DNA of 64,000 nucleotides from Negativicutes bacterium (GTDB lineage: Bacteria; Bacillota_C; Negativicutes; Sporomusales_B; JARLHX01): positions 1-64,000 of the forward strand of contig JARLHY010000005.1 of NCBI GenBank assembly GCA_031292015.1, given 5' to 3'. The stretch's first letter is position 1. Every line of letters starts with the position of its first letter. A program made the translations under genes and the position numbers. The notes below the pieces were generated by a model. The model was given only the letters and a program-made list of their open reading frames with translations, did no database searches and was not told the origin of the DNA. Positions 8,601-16,656 of the stretch are shown piece after piece.

Positions 8601-9105
8601 AATTCAGGAAAGGTATCCGGCCTTTGATTGCCGACAGATGAGCTACGGCAGCAAGGTCCATGACCTGCTGAACGCTGCTTTCGGCCAGCAGGGCAAAACC
8701 GGACTGCCTTGTGGCCATAACGTCCTGATGGTCGCCGAAGATGCTGAGGGAGTTGGCCGCCAAGGCCCGGGCGCTGACATGGAAGACCCCTGGCAGCAGC
8801 TCGCCGGCAATTTTGTACATGTTGGGGATCATCAGCAGAAGACCTTGGGAGGCCGTGTAGGTGGTAGTGAGCGCACCGGCCTGCAGGGAACCGTGCACCG
8901 CTCCTGCAGCGCCTGCTTCGGACTGCATCTCCACAACCTTGACCGGTTGTCCGAAGATGTTCTTTCTTCCCTGGGAAGCCCACTCGTCCACATATTCGGC
9001 CATAGTCGAGGATGGAGTGATGGGGAAGATGGCAGCGACTTCGGTAAATGCGTAAGAAATGTGAGCCGCCGCGGTGTTGCCGTCCATGGTTTTCATCTTT
9101 TTCAC
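5602..9105 (-). CDS. nifJ: Pyruvate:ferredoxin (flavodoxin) oxidoreductase
   Basis: A 1167-residue single-chain PFOR, the usual length. It converts pyruvate and CoA to acetyl-CoA and CO2 and reduces ferredoxin, or works in reverse during acetogenic growth. The order is: an N-terminal pyrimidine-binding domain (TEVAAIFPITPSSTMAEY), domain II, the EKR region, a 2[4Fe-4S] ferredoxin domain (CIQCNQCAYVCPH and CAGCGNCEQVCP, about residues 690-770), then the TPP domain with CAGCGETPY, GDGWAYDIGYGG and SNTGGQSSK. The start is a GTG at 9105 with a purine-rich AAGAAGG site; ATG codons a few residues in are too far from it. The gene is monocistronic with its own terminator. In this cell it links pyruvate to the acetyl-CoA made by the CODH/ACS operon. 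The identity is secure. Confidence 0.97.
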   Translation of the reverse strand: MKKMKTMDGNTAAAHISYAFTEVAAIFPITPSSTMAEYVDEWASQGRKNIFGQPVKVVEMQSEAGAAGAVHGSLQAGALTTTYTASQGLLLMIPNMYKIAGELLPGVFHVSARALAANSLSIFGDHQDVMATRQSGFALLAESSVQQVMDLAAVAHLSAIKGRIPFLNFFDGFRTSHEVQKIEVLDYDELGKLVDTEALDAFRRRALNPDHPVVRGTAQNPDIYFQEREVSNRYYENVPAIVEEYMAEVAKLTGRQYHLFDYHGAKDADRIIIAMGSVCDAIEETVDYLNAKGEKVGLLTVHLYRPFSLEHFFKFLPKTVQRIAVLDRTKEPGSLGEPLYLDVKSAFYRKDWQPIIVGGRYGLGSKDVTPSHLLPVFENLKLAEPKDGFTISIVDDVTFKSLPAGEDIDTTPKGTTACKFWGLGSDGTVGANKNAIKIIGDHTDMYAQAYFAYDSKKSGGITVSHLRFGKQPIKSPYLIDKADFVACHNQSYVNKYDVLAGLKPGGVFLLNCVWDAKDLEEKLPASMKRYIADNNINFYTLDAVKIAQEIGLGGRINMIMQSAFFKLANIIPVADAAKYLKDAVEHSYGNKGQKIVDMNSAAIDAGIQAVAKVTVPAAWKSAQDEAAAASDVPAFIKNLLIPMNRQEGDKLPVSAFVGMEDGTFPPGSAAYEKRGIAIDVPEWQLDKCIQCNQCAYVCPHAAIRPVLASEAEVKAAPAGFTVKPAVGAKDLSFRIAVSPYDCAGCGNCEQVCPAKEKALIMKPQESQLDQAVLWDYAVQVTPKANPMNKETVKGSQFEQPLLEFSGACAGCGETPYAKLVTQLFGDRMMIANATGCSSIWGASAPATPYTVNHRGHGPSWANSLFEDNAEYGLGMFLGVKQLRDRLATDIEAAMKLGVSAELKAAMEDWLANKEIGTGSRERADKLAGLLEAEAAKKPQLQEIYKNKDFFVKRSHWIFGGDGWAYDIGYGGLDHVLASGEDVNVLVFDTEVYSNTGGQSSKSTPTAAIAKFAASGKHTKKKDLGMMAMSYGYVYVAQISMGADKNQTLKAIAEAEAYPGPSLIIAYAPCINHGLRAGMGKSQLEAKKAVDSGYWAMYRFNPTLKDAGKNPFSLDSKEPTTDFKEFLMGEVRYSSLKKQYPDLAEALFDKTAKDAAERLANYKRLANA

Positions 9106-9136
9106 GGATTCGACGCCTTCTTTCTAAAAAAATAGG

Positions 9137-9181
9137 GTACTGGCAGTACTCGATCAAAACAACTTGCAAGCACGTTGTTTT
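9137..9181. promoter_or_regulatory. Palindromes upstream of PFOR
   Basis: A 13-bp palindrome (GTACTG-G-CAGTAC, 9137-9149) and an inverted repeat AAAACAAC/GTTGTTTT (9156-9181, 10-base spacer) lie 32-76 bases upstream of the GTG. They could be operator or leader elements; no known regulator site is recognised. Confidence 0.4.
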
Positions 9182-9295
9182 GTATACTGTATTACGTTTC
9201 ATCGTCTGTCCGTCATTTTCCTTTTTTACAAAGAAAGTGCATCAATTCACAATATTTTGTAAGTTTTGCGTAAGAAAGTTCCGGCCGAAAAAGCA

Positions 9296-9342
9296 AAGAA
9301 GCCTCCAGGCTGTCTGGAGGCTAGACGGCCCGGAGGCTTCTT
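9296..9342 (-). terminator. Terminator of the pyrimidine-degradation cluster
   Basis: An inner stem GCCTCCAG/CTGGAGGC (9301-9321) and an alternative outer stem AAGAAGCCTCC/GGAGGCTTCTT (9296-9342) lie just past the transaminase stop. A short U-rich tail follows on the minus strand. Confidence 0.75.
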
Positions 9343-9359
9343 TTATCAGAAGGTATGAG

Positions 9360-10742
9360 TTATTGCAGTTTAGCCAGGCTGTTGCCGATGGCGGTGACGA
9401 TGGCGTCGATCTGATCCTTGGTAACAATCAGCGACGGTACAATGGTAAGGACATTGTTGAGCCCCGGAACGCTGCGTCCCATGCGGCCGATGAGGATGCC
9501 CTGTTTCTTCACGTCGCCGACTATTTCGGCGAGAATGTTCTCTTTAACCGGCGCCTTGGTCTTTTTGTCCTCGACGATCTCGATCCCGGCAAACAGGCCT
9601 TTGCCGCGGATTTCCCCCACCTTGGGATGGCTGGCGAACTGCCGCAGGCTTTCCAGCAGATAGGTCCCCAGCTGGGCGCTGTTTTCCACCAGGCCCTCGT
9701 CTTCGAGAATCCGAATATTTTCCAGGGCAACGCTGCAGCCGGCCGCGCAGCCGCCGTAGGTGCTGATGTCGCGGAAGTAGCCGAAGGTATCGTCCGGCGC
9801 GGCAAGAAACTGATCGAAGATACGCTGACTGGCGGCGGTGACCGCTAGCGGCATATAGGCGCTGGCTATACCTTTGGCCATCGTCACGAAATCCGGGGTA
9901 ACGTCATAATGGCTGTGGCCAAACATCTTGCCGGTCCGGCCGAAGCCGGTGACCACCTCATCCAGGATCAGCAGCACCTCGTATTTTTTGCAGATCTCCT
10001 GAATGATGGGATAATATTCGGGCACCGGGGCGATGATACCGCCGCCGGCGGTTATCGGTTCAAGGATAAGCGCTGCGACGCTGTCTTCTCCCTCTTTCTT
10101 GATGACAGTCTCCAGTGCGCGGGCACACTCGATGTCGCAGCCGGGGTACTCCTTGCCGAAGGGGCAGCGGTAGCAGCAGGCGTGAGGCATTTCGGCAAAC
10201 CCTTCCAGCAGCGGGCCAAAGCCGATTTTCCGCTCGGACTGCCCGCCGGCGCTGAGGGCCGCGAGAGTACTGCCATGATAGTCGCGGTCCCGGTAGATGA
10301 TTTTGTATTTATTATCTTTGGGGTATTTGATCCGGAAATACAGCCTGGCCATTTTGAAGGCCTTCTCATTAGCCTCGGAACCGCTGTTGGCCACGAAAAT
10401 TTTTGGCAAGTCCGGCACCAGGGAGGCTACTTTAGCTGCAAGCAAAATGTAGGGCGGGTTGGCGACGGTGCCGGCGTAGTACGGCAGCTTCCGCAGCTGC
10501 TGGGCGGCCGCTTCCACCAGCGATTCCCGGCCGTAGCCGACATTGACGCACCAGACGCCGCCGGAAAGGGCGTCAAGATATTCGTTGCCCCTGGCGTCTT
10601 TGACATAGCAGCCCTGCCCCTCCACCATGATCTGGGGCTCGGCGGTTTCCAACAGTTTGTGGTTGGTCAGATGCAGCCACAGGTGATCCTTCTCCAGCCG
10701 GATCAACCTGTCCACATCGGGAAAACTGGCCTTCGTATCCAT
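9360..10742 (-). CDS. Class-III aminotransferase, probably beta-alanine (omega-amino acid):pyruvate
   Basis: A 460-residue PLP-dependent fold-type I aminotransferase of class III. Visible motifs are SGSEANEKAFKMAR (phosphate-binding loop), LILDEVVTGFGRTG, and MAKGIASAYMPL, whose Lys should form the Schiff base. The N-terminus (HLWLHLTNH) resembles taurine- and beta-alanine-pyruvate transaminases. It lies 60 bases downstream of preA in a set with dihydropyrimidinase and an NCS1 permease, so beta-alanine or beta-aminoisobutyrate, the end products of reductive pyrimidine breakdown, are the likely donors and malonate semialdehyde the product. Substrate is inferred from context; taurine or another omega-amino acid remains possible. 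An ATG start with an AGAGGTG site. Confidence 0.8.
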   Translation of the reverse strand: MDTKASFPDVDRLIRLEKDHLWLHLTNHKLLETAEPQIMVEGQGCYVKDARGNEYLDALSGGVWCVNVGYGRESLVEAAAQQLRKLPYYAGTVANPPYILLAAKVASLVPDLPKIFVANSGSEANEKAFKMARLYFRIKYPKDNKYKIIYRDRDYHGSTLAALSAGGQSERKIGFGPLLEGFAEMPHACCYRCPFGKEYPGCDIECARALETVIKKEGEDSVAALILEPITAGGGIIAPVPEYYPIIQEICKKYEVLLILDEVVTGFGRTGKMFGHSHYDVTPDFVTMAKGIASAYMPLAVTAASQRIFDQFLAAPDDTFGYFRDISTYGGCAAGCSVALENIRILEDEGLVENSAQLGTYLLESLRQFASHPKVGEIRGKGLFAGIEIVEDKKTKAPVKENILAEIVGDVKKQGILIGRMGRSVPGLNNVLTIVPSLIVTKDQIDAIVTAIGNSLAKLQ

Positions 10743-10802
10743 ACCGGGTACACACCTCTCTATTCACGGTTTTGTATCTCATGAGACCTGGTTCAAACAG
10801 TC

Positions 10803-12005
10803 TCAGGCAATGCTGATGGCCTGGCGCGGGCAGACGATGGTGCACAGTGAACAGCCGTCGCAGCTTGCCGCGTCGATGCTGAGTCCCTCGTCAGCTCCCA
10901 GGGTAAGGGCGCTGTAACCGGAATCGCGGCAGATGCCGACACACAGACCGCAGCTTGTGCAGCGGGTCCTGTCGACCCGGGCTATCAAGGTATCGTCTTT
11001 TTTCAGCCCGCCGAAGTCGGTCAGGCGGCCCAGGGATTGGCCGATCAGGTCCTGAACCGAGGAAAGGCCGCGGCGGCGAAGATACGCTGTCAGACCGCCG
11101 GTCAGTTCGTCGATAATGCCATAGCCCCGGAGCATCACCGCCGTGCCGAGCTGAACGGTGCCGGCGCCGAGAAGCATGTATTCGGCGGCGTGTTCCCAGG
11201 CGGCGATGCCGCCGATGCCGGATATGGGCAAAGTGAAATTCTGGGCCAGTTGAGCCACCACCCGCAGGCCGATCGGCTTGACCGCGGCGCCGGAGTAACC
11301 GCCGAAGGTGGAGTAGTCGTACACCGCCGGCTGAGGCACCCAGGTTTCCAGGTCAACCCCCAGCAGACACTGGACAGTATTGATGGCGGCGAAGCCGTCC
11401 GCCCCGCCCTGCCGGGCAGCCTTGGCGATGGCGACGACATTGGTGACGTTGGGGGTAAGTTTCACGATGACCGGAATGTCAACCGCGGTCTTGACCCATA
11501 CGGTAATCATTTCGGTTACGTCAGCCACTTGGCCGATAGCGGCGCCGGCGCCTTTCTCCGGCATGCCGTGGGGACAGGAGAAGTTGAGCTCCAGGGCGTC
11601 GGCCCCGGCGGCTTCAAGGGCCTTAGCCATCTCCCGCCAGTCGCTTCTGATCACCTCGGCCATGATGCTGGCGATGAGAATCCGGTCAGGGTATTTCGCT
11701 TTGATGGCGGTGATTTCGCTGCACCAGCCGGCGAAAGAACGTTTGGTGGTCAGCTCAATGTTTTCAAAGCCGGCGACCTTGCCGGCCTGATCCCGCCAGA
11801 CGGCGAAACGGGGCCGGACATCGACGATCTCCATATGGTCGGGTTTCAGGGTTTTGGTAACCGCCCCGCCCCAGCCGAGGGAGAAAGCCCTTTCGATCAT
11901 CGCGCCGGTGGCCGCAGGCGGCGCCGACGCCAGCAGAAAGGGGTTGGGAATAGTAAGACCGCAGTATGTAACCGATAAATCGGGATTGCATTCGATTGGG
12001 TTCAT
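10803..12005 (-). CDS. preA: Dihydropyrimidine dehydrogenase catalytic subunit (PreA-like)
   Basis: A 400-residue protein with an N-terminal FMN-binding dihydroorotate-dehydrogenase-like TIM barrel (NPFLLASAPPAATGAMI; LELNFSCPHGM; VKLTPNVTN) and two C-terminal [4Fe-4S] motifs (CTSCGLCVGICRDSG and CDGCSLCTIVCP). It should reduce uracil or thymine to the dihydro form. It lies downstream of dihydropyrimidinase and a nucleobase permease. The NAD(P)H/FAD partner PreT, usual in E. coli-type enzymes, is not in this window, so electrons may come from ferredoxin or a partner encoded elsewhere. The start is an ATG with AGGTGAT. Dihydroorotate dehydrogenase is less likely given the paired Fe-S clusters. 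Confidence 0.85.
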   Translation of the reverse strand: MNPIECNPDLSVTYCGLTIPNPFLLASAPPAATGAMIERAFSLGWGGAVTKTLKPDHMEIVDVRPRFAVWRDQAGKVAGFENIELTTKRSFAGWCSEITAIKAKYPDRILIASIMAEVIRSDWREMAKALEAAGADALELNFSCPHGMPEKGAGAAIGQVADVTEMITVWVKTAVDIPVIVKLTPNVTNVVAIAKAARQGGADGFAAINTVQCLLGVDLETWVPQPAVYDYSTFGGYSGAAVKPIGLRVVAQLAQNFTLPISGIGGIAAWEHAAEYMLLGAGTVQLGTAVMLRGYGIIDELTGGLTAYLRRRGLSSVQDLIGQSLGRLTDFGGLKKDDTLIARVDRTRCTSCGLCVGICRDSGYSALTLGADEGLSIDAASCDGCSLCTIVCPRQAISIA

Positions 12006-12086
12006 TATTTATCACCTATCCGCTTATCCTGCGGGTGCAGCGGCATTTCCGGCCGCAGGCTCGCCGCAAAACTTCTATAATGGAGC

Positions 12087-13472
12087 CTAAATGATCTGCG
12101 GCTTCTTCCGCTTGATAAGCTTGCCGCTTCCGGCCGCGCCGGTGAATTTGCCGTCGGCGGCGATCAGCCTGCCCCGGGCCACGGTGGCGACGGGATAGCC
12201 GGTGGCCGCAAAGCCCTCGTAGGCCGTGTAATCGACGTTCTCGTGGAGAATGTCAGTACTGATGGTCCGCCGGGCTTGCGGGTCGAAGACCACGATGTCG
12301 GCGTCGCTGCCTACGGCGATGGTTCCCTTTTGCGGGTACAGGCCAAATATCTTCGCCGGGTTGGTGGCGGTGATGGCCGCAAAACGCTGCAAATCGATCC
12401 GGCCCTGGCCGACGCCGCTGCTGTAAAGCACCGCAAGTCTGGTTTCGATGCCGGGCGCGCCGTTGGGAATCTTGCCGAAAAATTCCCGGCCCAGTTCCTT
12501 CTGGCCTTTGAAATTAAAAGAGCAGTGATCGGTGGCGACCACCTGCAGGTCGCCTTTTTTCAGCCCCTGCCACAGGGGCGCCTGGTTTTCCCGCGGCCTC
12601 AGCGGCGGGGACATGACGTATTTGGCGCCGTTGAAACCGGGTTCCTCGTAGTTGTCGTAGGACAGGACCAGATACTGCGGGCAGGTTTCGGCCATCACCG
12701 GCAGCCCTTCATCCCGGGCTCTGGCCACTTCCCGAAGCGCATCCTCGCAGCTGAGGTGAACGATATACAGCGGCGCTTCCACCAGTTTGGCCATCCTTAT
12801 CGCCCGGGCGGTGGCTTCGCCTTCGGCCAGGGGCGGCCGGCTGAGGGCGTGATACTTCGGCTCGACTTTGCCGGTTTTTTCAAATTCTTTGGTATAGTAA
12901 TCAATGACATAGTAGTTCTCGGCGTGGACCGAAACCAGCCCGCCGTGCTGTTTGGCGGCCAGCAGGGCTTTCATCAGTACATCGTCGGTCACCCGCAGGC
13001 CGTCGTAGGTCATGAAAAGCTTAAAACTGGGAAAGCCGGCGGCGATGGTCTTCGGCATCTCGGCAAGGACGGCTTCATTCATGTCGGTCACCGCCACATG
13101 CAGGCCGTAGTCGATAGGACAGTCGGCGGCCTTGGCCAGCCAGGTGTCGATGGTCTGGGCCAGGGTCTGCCCCTTGCCCTGAATGGCGAAGTCGACCACC
13201 GTGGTCGTACCGCCGCAAGCTGCTGCCGCTCCGCCGGTGAAGAAATTGTCGGCGGTCACCGTTCCACCGAAAGGCATGTCAAGGTGAGTGTGGACATCAA
13301 TTCCGCCGGGCAGCAGATATTTTCCGGTGGCATCGATGACCTGACCGGCAGGCACATCCAGCGCCTGCCCGATCAGAGCCACTTTACCGTCTAAGACGGC
13401 GATATCGCCGGCATAGACGTCAGAAGCGGTAACAATGGTGCCGCCTTTCAGCAGCAAATCATAGGTCGTCAT
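12087..13472 (-). CDS. hydA: Dihydropyrimidinase / D-hydantoinase
   Basis: A 461-residue cyclic amidohydrolase of usual length. It shows the binuclear metal site: GGIDVHTHLDMP (His-x-His), the FMTYDG region whose nearby Lys (SFKLFMTY) is the carbamylation candidate, SVHAEN, IVHLS and ATDHCSFN. It opens dihydrouracil to N-carbamoyl-beta-alanine and may also take hydantoins. It sits 29 bases after the NCS1 permease stop and upstream of preA. A beta-ureidopropionase to finish the pathway is not present in the window. The start is an ATG with AGGAGG. Confidence 0.93.
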   Translation of the reverse strand: MTTYDLLLKGGTIVTASDVYAGDIAVLDGKVALIGQALDVPAGQVIDATGKYLLPGGIDVHTHLDMPFGGTVTADNFFTGGAAAACGGTTTVVDFAIQGKGQTLAQTIDTWLAKAADCPIDYGLHVAVTDMNEAVLAEMPKTIAAGFPSFKLFMTYDGLRVTDDVLMKALLAAKQHGGLVSVHAENYYVIDYYTKEFEKTGKVEPKYHALSRPPLAEGEATARAIRMAKLVEAPLYIVHLSCEDALREVARARDEGLPVMAETCPQYLVLSYDNYEEPGFNGAKYVMSPPLRPRENQAPLWQGLKKGDLQVVATDHCSFNFKGQKELGREFFGKIPNGAPGIETRLAVLYSSGVGQGRIDLQRFAAITATNPAKIFGLYPQKGTIAVGSDADIVVFDPQARRTISTDILHENVDYTAYEGFAATGYPVATVARGRLIAADGKFTGAAGSGKLIKRKKPQII

Positions 13473-13501
13473 GATTTAGCCTCCTTGGATCAGGATAAAA
13501 C

Positions 13502-14974
13502 TCAGGCTTTGTTGGCCGATTTGGAAACCGCCGGCGACGGCACGCCCCGCATCAGGATCAGGTACATGGCGAAGGCGACTCCGAGGCCGACGAACCAGGA
13601 ATAGTTGAACAGCCAATCCATCGCCGGGACGAATTTGCCGACAAGGGCGCAGCCGACCCCGGCCGCCAGAGCCAACACCGCGGACCAGTTGAAGCCGCCG
13701 GAATAAGTATATTCACCCTCGCTGCGATATAAGTCGGCGAGATTGAGTTCTTTCTTGCGGACGATGTAATAGTCGGCAATCATAACGCCGGCGATGGGGC
13801 CGAGAAACCCCGAGTAAACCCCCAGCCAGTTGAAGATGTACATACTGGGATCGGACATGAGTTTCCAGGGCATGATGGCGATTCCGGCGAGGCCGGTGAT
13901 CAGTCCGCCGGTTTTGAAGGAAATGTATTTAGGCAGCAGGTTGGCGAAATCATTGGCCGGGGAGACGACGTTGGCGGCGATGTTGACCGACAGCGTGGCC
14001 ACCAGGATGCCGAACAGCGAGAAACACAGGATAAAGGGGTTATCAAACTTGAGCAGCAGTTCGGAAGGATCCCAGATGGCTTTACCGTAGACAACCAGCG
14101 TTGCCGAAGTGATGATTACCCCGATGGTGGAGAAGAGGGTCATGGTAGTCGGCAGACCGATGATCTGGCCGGCGATCTGCTCTTTTTGCCCTTTGCCGAA
14201 ACGGGTGAAATCGGGGATGTTCAGTGACAGCGTCGCCCAGAACGCGATCATCCCTGTCAGGGATGGAATGAATACCGGGAAGAAGCTACTGAAGGTAGTG
14301 AGTTTGCCGGGATCGTCCAGAATCGGACCCAGACCCTTGGCTTCGCCGACGATCCAGAAGAGAAGAAGGCCGGCCATTACCAGTACCAGCGGAGCCGCCC
14401 AGTTTTCAAATTTACGGACGGTTTCCATTCCGTTATAAATAATATAGATATTTAGGGCCCAGAAAATCATGAAGGTTATGAACGAAGGCAGGGTCATACC
14501 GATGATTGAGATGTCGCCGCCGAAGGTTTTCCAGGCCGGGAAGAGCGCCGCGCCGAAGTTATTGAGAGCCGACCCGCCGATAAAGGTGTTGATGCCAAAC
14601 CAGCCGCAGGCCACTCCTGCCCTCAGCATTGCCGGAATATTGGCCCCTATGGTGCCGAAAGAGGCGCGGGCCAGCACCGGGAAAGGGATGCCGTATTTGG
14701 TGCCGGGATGAGCGTTTAGAAGCATGGGAATAAGGACGATGACGTTGCCCAGGGTAACGGTGAATATGGCCTGCTTCCAGTTCATCCCAAGGGCGATGAG
14801 ACCGCTGGCCAGCATGTAGGTGGGCACGCAGTGGGCCATGCCTATCCACAGTGCAGCAAAATTGTAGGTCGTCCAGGTTCTCTGGGCGATGGTCGTGGGG
14901 GCCAAATCTTTGTTATACAGCGGACTGTCGCTGACATCGACGTTCAGTTCCACCATTTCTTTATTGATACTCAT
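13502..14974 (-). CDS. NCS1-family nucleobase:cation symporter
   Basis: A 490-residue integral membrane protein with about twelve hydrophobic segments and the NCS1 signature near the N-terminus (LAPTTIAQRTWTTYNFAALWIGMAHCVPTY). The family imports uracil, cytosine, hydantoins or allantoin with Na+ or H+. It is the first gene of the pyrimidine set, with an AGGAGG site before the ATG, so uracil, thymine or a hydantoin is the likely substrate. A 29-bp palindrome lies 190 bases upstream and the PucR gene next to it. Assignment to the family is firm; the substrate is inferred from neighbours. Confidence 0.88.
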   Translation of the reverse strand: MSINKEMVELNVDVSDSPLYNKDLAPTTIAQRTWTTYNFAALWIGMAHCVPTYMLASGLIALGMNWKQAIFTVTLGNVIVLIPMLLNAHPGTKYGIPFPVLARASFGTIGANIPAMLRAGVACGWFGINTFIGGSALNNFGAALFPAWKTFGGDISIIGMTLPSFITFMIFWALNIYIIYNGMETVRKFENWAAPLVLVMAGLLLFWIVGEAKGLGPILDDPGKLTTFSSFFPVFIPSLTGMIAFWATLSLNIPDFTRFGKGQKEQIAGQIIGLPTTMTLFSTIGVIITSATLVVYGKAIWDPSELLLKFDNPFILCFSLFGILVATLSVNIAANVVSPANDFANLLPKYISFKTGGLITGLAGIAIMPWKLMSDPSMYIFNWLGVYSGFLGPIAGVMIADYYIVRKKELNLADLYRSEGEYTYSGGFNWSAVLALAAGVGCALVGKFVPAMDWLFNYSWFVGLGVAFAMYLILMRGVPSPAVSKSANKA

Positions 14975-15164
14975 AGTATGTTCCTCCTAAATATAATGGT
15001 TTGCGTGTCGTTAACCGGCAATTTTCAACTAGAAAAGGAATTTTGCACCACCTCCCGTAAAATACAGAGGCCGCCCGGTCCTGTCGGAACCATGGCGGCA
15101 CTGCCATTGGAAGAATATCATTGTTTAGCAGAATCCGGAAAATCAGCTGCACCCTGAAATACAT

Positions 15165-15193
15165 AATGACGCTATAACAGTTATAGCGTCATT
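15165..15193. promoter_or_regulatory. 29-bp perfect palindrome, candidate operator
   Basis: Two 14-bp arms (AATGACGCTATAAC and its complement) meet around a single A. It lies between the PucR stop (15308) and the NCS1 start (14974), with no clear T-run on either side, which argues for an operator over a terminator. PucR is the obvious candidate binder. The rest of the 333-base gap shows nothing else clear. Confidence 0.5.
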
Positions 15194-15307
15194 GCTGAAC
15201 TCGGTTTTTCCATTATGCAGTTTCTTGATGTAATAAAGCATAACAAGGAAAAGAGTTGTTGTCTATGTGCCGATCTGACAGATATAGGCCGGTCATACTG
15301 TGCATTT

Positions 15308-16516
15308 TCACAGTCCAAGAAATTTTTTGGCCATCAGGGCTATTTCCAGCTTGACCCGGTCGCGGGGATTGGTGAGTTTGCAGCCGGTGACGGCTTCGAT
15401 TTTTTTCAGCCGGTTTTTCAGGGTGTTCCGATGCACAAAGAGCTTCTGGGCGATGCTGTTGAAATTGCCCCCCTCCTCCAACACTTCGGACAGCGTGTTC
15501 AGAAGATCCCCATCGTGATCACGGTTGTACAGAGTAAGGGGAGACAAGACTTCCTGGTAGTAATTCTCCAGCTCGGTCCGTTCGACCTTGAACAGCAACT
15601 TAAATAATCCCAGCTGTTCGTAACGGTAGATGTTATCGCTGCTGGTGAAGACCCTCGCCGTCTCCAGGGCGAATTTGGCTTGTTCAAGACTCTGCCGGAT
15701 CTTCTCGGGCCGGTCCTGGGGCGAACCGATACCGATGCTGACAGAGGTGCCGGGCAGCAGGCCTTCCAGTCCGGTCCGCAATTCGGCGGCGATCCTGCCG
15801 GTATGCTGCCCGCTGATGCCGGCCGGAGCGGGCAGCATGATGACAGCCGAATCCAGCCTGATGTCATAAAGGGCTTTCTGATCATATTTAGCCAGGGTTT
15901 TTTCGATCATCCGCTGTTTGTTGATCTTGATGCCGATGATCCGTCCCTCGTCCTTCACGCCAATCTTGTCGAGGTAGGCAGCGTAGTTGTCGATCTTCAG
16001 CAGCAGGATCTGATGAGGCAGGGTCAGGTCGTAGCCATAGTGATCGGCCCGGGTCACCATCATGGCCGCATACTTGGCGTCGCCATAGAGCAGGCTCTCA
16101 AACAGGTCGCGGATCGATTTCTCTTCGGTCTGCTTGGCGACGATGTAAGCACAGATGCTTTTGGTGACCTCGGCCAGCTTCACCTTCCATGGCAGCTCGA
16201 ATACGGGAAAGCCGAGCCGATCGGCAAGGTCGGCGACCTCCGGCGGCGTTTTGGCGATATAGGGACCAACGTTGATGACCAGTCCGGCCAGCCGCTTGTC
16301 AGCCGCCTTTTGCACCATTTCCAGAAGATCGGCGGTACTGCTCAGGCCGATGCCGGTGATGAACAGCAGTTCGCCGCTTTGCACCCACCGGGTGGCGTCC
16401 GGCACGTCGCTGACATGGACCCAGCGGACGATTTCATCCAGACCGTCAGCGCCGGCAACCAGTTTCAGCTGTTTCAGCTTCGGCAGGGTCGTCAATTCCA
16501 GGAGTCTGACTATCAT
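15308..16516 (-). CDS. PucR-family transcriptional regulator
   Basis: A 402-residue regulator. The N-terminal purine-catabolism PucR domain (about 1-130) contains the VRWVHVSDVPD and LVINVGPY motifs; a middle GGDEF-like module and the C-terminal PucR helix-turn-helix (FVHRNTLKNRLKKIEAVTG) follow. I set the start at the ATG at 16516, which has a GGGAGG site 8 bases away; an upstream in-frame ATG gives a Cys-rich, unlikely leader. It is encoded just upstream of the NCS1-dihydropyrimidinase-PreA-transaminase set and probably activates it in response to a nucleobase or breakdown product. That role is inferred from position. Confidence 0.88.
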   Translation of the reverse strand: MIVRLLELTTLPKLKQLKLVAGADGLDEIVRWVHVSDVPDATRWVQSGELLFITGIGLSSTADLLEMVQKAADKRLAGLVINVGPYIAKTPPEVADLADRLGFPVFELPWKVKLAEVTKSICAYIVAKQTEEKSIRDLFESLLYGDAKYAAMMVTRADHYGYDLTLPHQILLLKIDNYAAYLDKIGVKDEGRIIGIKINKQRMIEKTLAKYDQKALYDIRLDSAVIMLPAPAGISGQHTGRIAAELRTGLEGLLPGTSVSIGIGSPQDRPEKIRQSLEQAKFALETARVFTSSDNIYRYEQLGLFKLLFKVERTELENYYQEVLSPLTLYNRDHDGDLLNTLSEVLEEGGNFNSIAQKLFVHRNTLKNRLKKIEAVTGCKLTNPRDRVKLEIALMAKKFLGL

Positions 16517-16656
16517 GGGGCCACCTCCCACAGCGCAATGAGAAAACAAAAAAGAGCAACAGCAGCGCCATTGCTCCAAAATGTTATGTCCGCATCTTTC
16601 AATTTATTGTATAATAACCGTTTCTTGTCAGGTTGTCAATGGATTTCTCACTGAAA

